A DNA stretch of 7,053 bases from Bacteroidota bacterium (GTDB taxonomy: Bacteria; Bacteroidota; Bacteroidia; Chitinophagales; Chitinophagaceae), in the NCBI GenBank assembly GCA_023436685.1, contig JAEZIL010000074.1, positions 1 through 7,053 of the forward strand, written 5' to 3'. The position numbers and the translations under genes were made by a program. Positions 1 to 5,483 of the stretch are shown here, in pieces. The notes under the pieces were generated by a model. It had not been told where the DNA came from. It worked only from the letters and a program-made list of their open reading frames with translations, and searched no databases. Every line of letters starts with the position of its first letter. Position 1 is the first letter of the stretch.

Positions 1-67
1 AGCAAGACGAGAGTAGAGTAGCTGTCCCGATGCAAAGCAAGCTCACGCCGATGAGTGTTCTTTTCAT
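1..67 (-). CDS. N-terminus of a divergent lipoprotein, cut by window edge (possibly GldJ-like)
   Basis: Reading the minus strand from the ATG at 67-65 gives 22 open codons up to the window edge. The peptide begins MKRTLIGVSLL and ends TATLLSSC. This is a complete lipoprotein signal peptide: a basic n-region (K2, R3), a hydrophobic core of about 13 residues, and the lipobox L-S-S-C with the lipidated cysteine at residue 22. The mature protein lies outside the window, so its function cannot be read. The gene diverges from porU, and a well-formed promoter faces it at 122-152, which supports it being real. From memory, the T9SS/gliding lipoprotein gene gldJ neighbours porU and porV in Flavobacterium johnsoniae, so a GldJ-type protein is a reasonable guess from context only. 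The opposite strand is also open up to a stop at 96-98, but that reading has no comparable features. Confidence 0.8.
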   Translation of the reverse strand, partial: MKRTLIGVSLLCIGTATLLSSC

Positions 68-147
68 AATCAAAGAAAAATATTTGCTACGAAATTGATT
101 GAATAATTGTTAAAAGTGTTACAATGATAGAGCATTCTTTTCATAAT
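58..147. repeat. 13-bp perfect direct repeat, copies at 58-70 and 135-147
   Basis: The sequence TTCTTTTCATAAT occurs at 58-70 and again at 135-147, offset by 77 bases. On the minus strand it reads ATTATGAAAAGAA. The proximal copy contains the start codon and first codons of the lipoprotein gene. The distal copy lies in the spacer of the candidate promoter and contains a decoy ATG AAA AGA. It may be the remnant of a small duplication, a binding site, or chance in A/T-rich DNA. Confidence 0.5.
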
Positions 148-152
148 GTCAA
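122..152 (-). promoter_or_regulatory. Candidate promoter for the divergent lipoprotein gene
   Basis: On the minus strand TTGACA (152-147) is followed by 17 bases and then TATCAT (129-124), which resembles a classical sigma-70 promoter with one -10 mismatch. Read by the Bacteroidota rule, the same DNA gives TTG (152-150), 20 bases, then TATCATTG (129-122), one mismatch from TAnnTTTG. Both readings put transcription start near 115-117, leaving a leader of about 50 bases before the ATG at 67. Spacing and position fit well; use in vivo is inferred. Confidence 0.55.
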
Positions 153-278
153 GCATTGAAACATGAGAAAAATAAAAAAAAATTCGCCTGCAGCCTGTTA
201 AATTATAATAATATATGATGGTATTCGTTGTTACATAGTGGTGAATACCCATAGCTAAAGGATGTCTGCTGAAACACG

Positions 279-286
279 TAACTTTG
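279..286 (+). promoter_or_regulatory. Candidate -7 element of the porU promoter
   Basis: TAACTTTG matches the Bacteroidota -7 consensus TAnnTTTG exactly and ends 28 bases before the porU ATG at 315. Transcription would start near 291-294, giving a short A/T-rich leader. No TTG or TTTG lies 17-23 bases upstream, so the -33 half is weak or missing. That could mean an activator or an alternative sigma factor, or a loose vegetative promoter. Inferred from sequence only. Confidence 0.5.
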
Positions 287-314
287 ATAACACATAGTTT
301 ATACTATATATACC

Positions 315-3300
315 ATGGTAAAAATGAAAAGATTTGGAACCCTATTTGCTCTGTTAATAGCTGGTATTACAGCATCGGCCAACCCTTATACTTATACAGT
401 AACGGCTAAGCCCGAAGATGCGCTGGATGGATATATGACAGCTAAAATATGGCTGAATGAATATGCACTACCCCAGATAACGCTTCACGATCTGGAATAT
501 ACTACTTCAAAAGCTATAACCGACAGCTCTATAAAACCTGCACCAGCTAGTAATTTTAAAGTAATACTAGGTAAAGAAAAAAAGCGCCCATTTGCCGTTG
601 TGCAGATACCCGCATACAAGAACGAAGGTGGAATAACCAGTCGCCTTACTTCGGTTTCGCTGGTGGTGAATGAATCGGCTACACCTTCTCCTGAAGCGCA
701 AATGCGTACAACCGGAACCACGCAAAATTCATCGCCTCTTGCCAGCGGCGCTTGGTATAAAATAGCAGTTAATAATACGGGCTTCTGCAAAGTGGATTAT
801 GATTTCATTAATAAAAATTTAGGTCTTTCAAGTATTGCTTCGGCTAACATACGGGTGTTTGGTAATGGTGGTAATATGTTGCCTGAAAATAATGCAATGC
901 CCCGGAAAGACGGCTTGCAAGAAAATGCAATATGGGTAAGTGATGGTGGAGATGGTAACTTTGGCCCCGGCGACTACCTGATATTTTATGCTGTTGGCCC
1001 TGATGGCTGGCATACACACGACACTGATAGAACATACAGGCATGTAAAAAATGTGTATGAGGATAAAGCGTACTATTTCCTGAATTTTGACCAGGGGCAA
1101 GGCTTACGCATAAGCGGGCAGGGTACGCCACCGGTGGGCAATGTTACCGTAACTAGCTTTGACGACCATATATTTTATGAGCAGGAATTGAATAACCCTC
1201 AAAAAGCAGCTAAGCGCTGGTGGGGCGAAGAGTTTTCATCGTCTCCGGGTAAAACACTATCGCATAGTGTAACCCTTGACCTTGGGGGTAATGTACAGGA
1301 AGCTAATTTCAATGTAATGTTAGGTTCGCGTGGGCCGTCAACGGGCAATACATTTACTGTGGTATTGAATGGGCAAACCATGGGTGTTTATTCGATGGCT
1401 GGCTCTAACTTCAGAGAGGAAAGTATACCCGTTAGCGAACTGAAGGTGCCTTATGCAGTTGGTGCTATGGGCAATACAGCAAAATTTGATATCACTTATC
1501 GCCCTACGGCATCTGAGTCGATAGGATACCTGGACTATATTGAAGCTATAACACGACGTGGATTGGCCTTTACGGGCCCCCAACTAACCTTCCGCGACTG
1601 GAGAAGTGTTGGAGCCGGTAACATAGCTACATACCAGCTGGGCAATGCCGGTGCAGGCACGCAGGTTTGGGATGTTAGCGATCCTCAAAATCCTGTTTCT
1701 ATGTCAGGGTCTTTAAATGGAGCTACCTACAGTTTTAGCCAGGATGCATCTACCCTTCACGAGTTTGCCGCATTTCAGGACCTGAACCTGTTATTGCCCG
1801 AATATATAGGTGGCGTTGCCAACCAGGACCTACATTCATTGGCCCAGGTAGACTATATAATTATTGCACCTGAAGCATTTCTGAGCGCCGCAAATCAGCT
1901 GGCAGATTTTCATCGCGAACGCAATGGAACGCGCGTATTGATAGCCACACCACAACAGGTTTATAACGAATTCTCATCAGGCTCTCAGGATATATCAGCC
2001 ATACGAGATCTTGCCCGTATGTTCTATAAGCGCGCAGGTAATGATGAGGCAGCAATGCCTAAGAATCTATTGTTGTTTGGCGATGCTTCTTACGACTATA
2101 AAAACAGGCTGCCGAATAACACCAATGTAGTGCCTACGTATGAAACCGGAGGTTGGGGCGCTGCTATTGATATGTATTGCAATGACGATTTCTTTACATT
2201 TTTAGATGACAATGAAGATATATCGAATGGCAATATCATTAATACTATGGATATGGGCGTGGGGCGCTTTCCGGTAAATACACCCGAACAGGCGCAGCAA
2301 ATGGTGAATAAAGTAAAACACTATAAAAGTGCTGCCTCGCTGGGCCCATGGCGATTGGCCAATACACTTGTGGCAGATAATGAAGACCGTGCAGGCGAGC
2401 ACATGGGCGATGCAGAAGCAATGGACTCAACAGTACTGAAAAGCAGCAATATTTATAATAACAACAAGGTTTACCTTGATATAACCAATGTAACCTCAAC
2501 ACCCGCGGGGCCACGTTCTCCCGATGCCAATAAGCTGATCAATGATAATATTTACAAGGGCACTTTCATGATCAACTACAGCGGCCACGGTAATACCGAA
2601 GTATGGGCTGATGAGCGGATACTAACTTCAGAAGACTATAACAAATGGAAGAATATTGATAAGCTACCGTTTATTATTACCGCCACCTGCGATTTTGGGC
2701 GTTTTGACCATCCTGAATATGTATCGGCAGGCGAGGCCCTTGCTATAAAGCCCGATGGTGGTTGCATTGCTGCAGTCACTACCACGCAGCTTGTATTTGC
2801 GGGCGATAATAAAGTGCTGAACCAGGATTTTCTTTCGGCGCAGTTTGAACATGTAAACGGTAAGTGGAACACTTTTGGAGAGGCATTGATGAAAGGGAAA
2901 AACATTACTTACGCACGCACAAGGTATACTGTAGGGCTGAGGAAATTTGCACTGTTCGGAGACCCTGCATTAGAGCCTAACTTCCCCGAATACTTTATAC
3001 AAACAGAATCGATAATAGACGGCGAAACAGGAGCGGAGACAGACTCCATAGGTGCTTTGGGCGAATATATTATTAAAGGTAAAGTAGTAGATAAAGATAA
3101 TAACCTGCTCGACTTTACCGGCCGCCTTAACATTACCTTTTTCGATAAGCCGCGTACGGTGAAACAGCAAACCTACTGGAATGAAAAAGAATTTAAACTG
3201 CTGAACAATGTGATATACAGGGGTAAGGCAACCGTAACCAATGGTAAATTCAGTGTGGCTTTCATTGCCCCTAAGGATATTAACTACGAATATGGAAAAG

Positions 3301-4058
3301 CGAAAGTGAGCTTCTATGCAGAAAATGGTGAAACCGATGCCGCCGGTGCCGATTTCAACCCCATTGTTGGAGGTTTTTCTGATCATCCGCGAATAGAGGA
3401 TGTGCCACCAATAGTGAAACCTTTCATTGGCGATAGCCTCTTTCGTAACGGCGGGCTTACCGGCGCCAATACTTTGTTGTATGTAATACTGGAGGATGAA
3501 ACAGGCATCAACGTATCGGGCAATAGTATTGGCCACGATCTTGTAGCCATATTAGATGGCGATGTTGCTAACCAGTATATTATGAACGACTATTACGAAA
3601 CTGCTCCCAATACCTATAAGAAAGGCTACGTTAGTTTCCCGCTGGTTAATATACCAGACGGTAAACATAGGATAACAGTTAAAGCCTGGGATGTAAACAA
3701 TAATTCGGGTGTTGGCTATGTTGATTTTGAGGTAGCCAATGGTAATATTGTAAAGGTGCAGGAGTTGATCAATTATCCTAATCCGTTTACTGATAAAACA
3801 CATTTCAGGTTTGAGCATAACCACCCTGACGAAGAAATGGAAACGGTAATAAATATCTATACCTCAGGAGGTTCGCACGTGCGTACCATTAAGCAAAGCT
3901 TTACACCTACCGGCAGCCATAGCGATGAAATTGAATGGGACGGCACCAGCGATACGGGTGCATTGCTGCCATCGGGTATGTATTTATACCGGATGAATAT
4001 CTCTACCGCAAAAGGTTCTGAAACAACGGCATACCAAAAATTAGTGATTGTACGTTAG
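315..4058 (+). CDS. porU: Type IX secretion system sortase PorU (C25 gingipain-family peptidase)
   Basis: PorU is the cell-surface sortase of the T9SS. It cleaves the C-terminal sorting domain from secreted cargo and, in P. gingivalis, attaches the cargo to anionic LPS, working with PorV, PorQ and PorZ. The 1247-residue product starts with a Sec signal peptide (residues 1-22, likely cut after A-S-A) and has an N-terminal gingipain-propeptide-like region. The C25 caspase-like domain spans about 510-890. Its catalytic pair is visible: His758 in INYSGHGN and Cys792 in IITATCDFG, a spacing close to that known for P. gingivalis PorU. VGRFP (649-653) and FGDPAL (881-886) are also typical. A beta-rich region leads to a type A-like CTD from NYPNPF (1153) to the terminal KLVIVR. 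ATG 315 is used; ATG 324 is an in-frame alternative giving an equally good signal peptide. The gene ends in tandem stops (TAG TAA), 99 bases before porV. Confidence 0.97.
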   Translation: MVKMKRFGTLFALLIAGITASANPYTYTVTAKPEDALDGYMTAKIWLNEYALPQITLHDLEYTTSKAITDSSIKPAPASNFKVILGKEKKRPFAVVQIPAYKNEGGITSRLTSVSLVVNESATPSPEAQMRTTGTTQNSSPLASGAWYKIAVNNTGFCKVDYDFINKNLGLSSIASANIRVFGNGGNMLPENNAMPRKDGLQENAIWVSDGGDGNFGPGDYLIFYAVGPDGWHTHDTDRTYRHVKNVYEDKAYYFLNFDQGQGLRISGQGTPPVGNVTVTSFDDHIFYEQELNNPQKAAKRWWGEEFSSSPGKTLSHSVTLDLGGNVQEANFNVMLGSRGPSTGNTFTVVLNGQTMGVYSMAGSNFREESIPVSELKVPYAVGAMGNTAKFDITYRPTASESIGYLDYIEAITRRGLAFTGPQLTFRDWRSVGAGNIATYQLGNAGAGTQVWDVSDPQNPVSMSGSLNGATYSFSQDASTLHEFAAFQDLNLLLPEYIGGVANQDLHSLAQVDYIIIAPEAFLSAANQLADFHRERNGTRVLIATPQQVYNEFSSGSQDISAIRDLARMFYKRAGNDEAAMPKNLLLFGDASYDYKNRLPNNTNVVPTYETGGWGAAIDMYCNDDFFTFLDDNEDISNGNIINTMDMGVGRFPVNTPEQAQQMVNKVKHYKSAASLGPWRLANTLVADNEDRAGEHMGDAEAMDSTVLKSSNIYNNNKVYLDITNVTSTPAGPRSPDANKLINDNIYKGTFMINYSGHGNTEVWADERILTSEDYNKWKNIDKLPFIITATCDFGRFDHPEYVSAGEALAIKPDGGCIAAVTTTQLVFAGDNKVLNQDFLSAQFEHVNGKWNTFGEALMKGKNITYARTRYTVGLRKFALFGDPALEPNFPEYFIQTESIIDGETGAETDSIGALGEYIIKGKVVDKDNNLLDFTGRLNITFFDKPRTVKQQTYWNEKEFKLLNNVIYRGKATVTNGKFSVAFIAPKDINYEYGKAKVSFYAENGETDAAGADFNPIVGGFSDHPRIEDVPPIVKPFIGDSLFRNGGLTGANTLLYVILEDETGINVSGNSIGHDLVAILDGDVANQYIMNDYYETAPNTYKKGYVSFPLVNIPDGKHRITVKAWDVNNNSGVGYVDFEVANGNIVKVQELINYPNPFTDKTHFRFEHNHPDEEMETVINIYTSGGSHVRTIKQSFTPTGSHSDEIEWDGTSDTGALLPSGMYLYRMNISTAKGSETTAYQKLVIVR

Positions 4059-4097
4059 TAATTTAGATGGCATTGAGTATATTGCTTTATTAATGAG

Positions 4098-4115
4098 GCA
4101 CATTATTTGATGTGC
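4098..4115. repeat. Small perfect dyad between porU and porV
   Basis: GCACAT (4098-4103) and its exact reverse complement ATGTGC (4110-4115) flank the six bases TATTTG. It can form a 6-bp hairpin, extended by a T-G wobble pair. No T-run follows on either strand, so it is not a typical intrinsic terminator. It ends eight bases before the candidate porV -7 element, where the -33 contacts would fall, so an operator or an intercistronic RNA hairpin is possible. The arms are short enough for chance. Confidence 0.4.
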
Positions 4116-4123
4116 AAAAAGAA

Positions 4124-4131
4124 TACCTTTG
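4124..4131 (+). promoter_or_regulatory. Candidate -7 element of an internal porV promoter
   Basis: TACCTTTG is an exact match to TAnnTTTG and ends 26 bases before the porV ATG at 4158, nearly the same distance as the matching element before porU. The nearest upstream TTTG (4106-4109) is only 14 bases away, shorter than the usual 17-23, so the -33 half is poor. With the 99-base gap, it suggests porV can be transcribed on its own as well as by read-through from porU. Confidence 0.5.
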
Positions 4132-4157
4132 TAAACTATAAAATATAATATAACAGA

Positions 4158-5402
4158 ATGGTAAAGAGTTTCGGAGTGTTAGGGCTTACGTTGGCTGCGT
4201 GCTTATCGGGTTTTGCCGCAAAAGCACAAGATGCCAGCCTGGATGGCGCTACAAACACTATAACTCCAGCAGTTCCTTTTCTTAGGATATCGCCTGATGC
4301 ACGTTCGGGCGCAATGGGCGATGTGGGTATAGCAATAAGCCCCGATGCCAATGCCCAGTATTGGAACGTAGCTAAAATGCCTTTCAATACTAAACGGTAT
4401 GGTATTTCGGCAACGTATACACCCTGGTTGAAGGATCTTGTGCCTGATATATTTCTTGCATATCTGTCAGGCTATGCTAAGTTTGGACAAGACGATAACC
4501 AGGCAATAAGTGGTTCGTTACGTTATTTCTCTTTGGGTGAAATAAATTATACCGGTCTTAATGCAGAACCTTTAGGTACTGGTAAACCTAATGAATTTGC
4601 CCTTGACCTGGGTTACAGCCGTAAGTTGTCAGAATATCTTTCTGCAGGCTTAAGCTTCCGTTATATACATTCTGCAATTGCCTCAGGCTTAACCGCTACA
4701 GGTACTACCGCAAACTATAAGCCGGGCAACGCTTTTGGCGCTGACCTTGGTATATACTACACTAAAACCAAAGAGCTGGATCAGTTCCGCAACAACAACT
4801 TTAGTTTTGGTGCCGTGCTGAGCAATGTAGGTTCTAAAATATCTTACAACTCTGCCCGCAGAGATTTTATACCTATCAACCTTGGCTTAGGTGCTGCTTA
4901 CACTATGCAAACCGATGAGTATAATAAGATCACATTTGCACTAGACGTAAATAAACTGTTGGTGCCTACCCCTACCGATACATCAACTACAGGTACACCT
5001 AAGTTCGATCCTCACTACGACCGCGGTGTAGTATCGGGCATGTTACAATCATTTGGCGATGCGCCTGGCGGCTTTAGCGAAGAGCTAAAAGAATTCCAGG
5101 TATCGCTGGGTGCTGAATATTGGTATCAAAACCAGTTTGCAGTACGTGCAGGTTATTTCTACGAGAACAAAGAAAAAGGCGACCGTAAATACTTTACCTG
5201 TGGTTTAGGCGTACGTTATCAGGTATTCAATCTGAACTTTGCTTACCTGGTACCTTCCGGCAGTGGTATCAACCGTAATCCGCTATCTAATACTTTCCGC
5301 TTCTCTCTGTTATTTGAGTTTGACGGTAAGCCAAAGGGTTCAGGCGGCTCTTCTTCTGACGAGGCAAGGCCAACTCCGCCACCATCTCGCGGCACCCCAT
5401 AG
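4158..5402 (+). CDS. porV: Type IX secretion system outer-membrane protein PorV (LptO)
   Basis: PorV is a FadL-like outer-membrane beta-barrel that receives cargo from the SprA translocon and carries it to PorU; some cargo needs it for secretion itself. The 414-residue product has a signal peptide (residues 1-23, likely cut A-K-A before Q24) and the conserved PorV start of the mature protein, PFLRISPDARSGAMGDVGIA (40-59), followed by NAQYWNVAKM. The rest alternates aromatic and small residues in beta-strand style, with the last strand near 379-388 (FRFSLLFEF). The length is close to known PorV proteins, except that about 26 residues rich in Gly, Ser and Pro follow the last strand. ATG 4158 fits the signal peptide; the A/T-rich leader shows no clear Shine-Dalgarno site. 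It follows porU on the same strand, as expected for partners. Three in-frame TAG codons close it (5400-5408). Confidence 0.96.
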   Translation: MVKSFGVLGLTLAACLSGFAAKAQDASLDGATNTITPAVPFLRISPDARSGAMGDVGIAISPDANAQYWNVAKMPFNTKRYGISATYTPWLKDLVPDIFLAYLSGYAKFGQDDNQAISGSLRYFSLGEINYTGLNAEPLGTGKPNEFALDLGYSRKLSEYLSAGLSFRYIHSAIASGLTATGTTANYKPGNAFGADLGIYYTKTKELDQFRNNNFSFGAVLSNVGSKISYNSARRDFIPINLGLGAAYTMQTDEYNKITFALDVNKLLVPTPTDTSTTGTPKFDPHYDRGVVSGMLQSFGDAPGGFSEELKEFQVSLGAEYWYQNQFAVRAGYFYENKEKGDRKYFTCGLGVRYQVFNLNFAYLVPSGSGINRNPLSNTFRFSLLFEFDGKPKGSGGSSSDEARPTPPPSRGTP

Positions 5403-5429
5403 TAGTAGCTAACCACTTTACATAAAATT

Positions 5430-5460
5430 ATAAAGGCGCTGATTAATTCAGCGCCTTTAT
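5430..5460. terminator. Bidirectional intrinsic terminator between porV and the ABC-F gene
   Basis: A perfect 13-bp stem (5430-5442 with 5448-5460) encloses the loop TTAAT. The core is GGCGCTGA/TCAGCGCC, flanked by AAA and TTT, so each strand has a U-rich 3' side of the stem. It sits in the 81-base gap between two convergent genes, 27 bases after the porV stop and 23 bases from the end of the ABC-F gene. It probably ends transcripts from both. The U-tract continues only loosely beyond the stem. Confidence 0.85.
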
Positions 5461-5483
5461 TGCTTTATTGAATATCGAATTTG

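Noticed and set aside
3..98. Plus-strand open frame that could be the tail of an upstream gene, ending TGA at 96-98
   Set aside because: The 31-codon peptide has no recognisable family trait, while the opposite strand encodes a clear lipoprotein signal peptide over the same bases.
106..125. ATTGT-N10-ACAAT inverted repeat in the divergent promoter region
   Set aside because: Five-base A/T-rich arms are expected by chance in such DNA, and nothing else marks it as an operator.
70..252. 60-codon minus-strand reading frame in the porU upstream region
   Set aside because: It lies in A/T-rich promoter DNA, its product looks random (many Tyr, Ile, Asn), it has no domain, and it ends at the start codon of the real lipoprotein gene.
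284..312. Sigma-70-like pair TTGATA-N17-TATATA before porU
   Set aside because: Transcription would start at or inside the porU start codons, leaving no leader, so the TAnnTTTG element just upstream is a better choice.
2970..3536. 188-codon minus-strand reading frame inside porU
   Set aside because: It is antisense to the well-supported porU frame, has no signal or domain, and fits a chance opening opposite a long gene.
4098..4115. Dyad before porV read as a CRP/FNR-type site or as a terminator
   Set aside because: The half-sites run in the opposite sense to TGTGA-N6-TCACA, and no T-run follows the hairpin on either strand.
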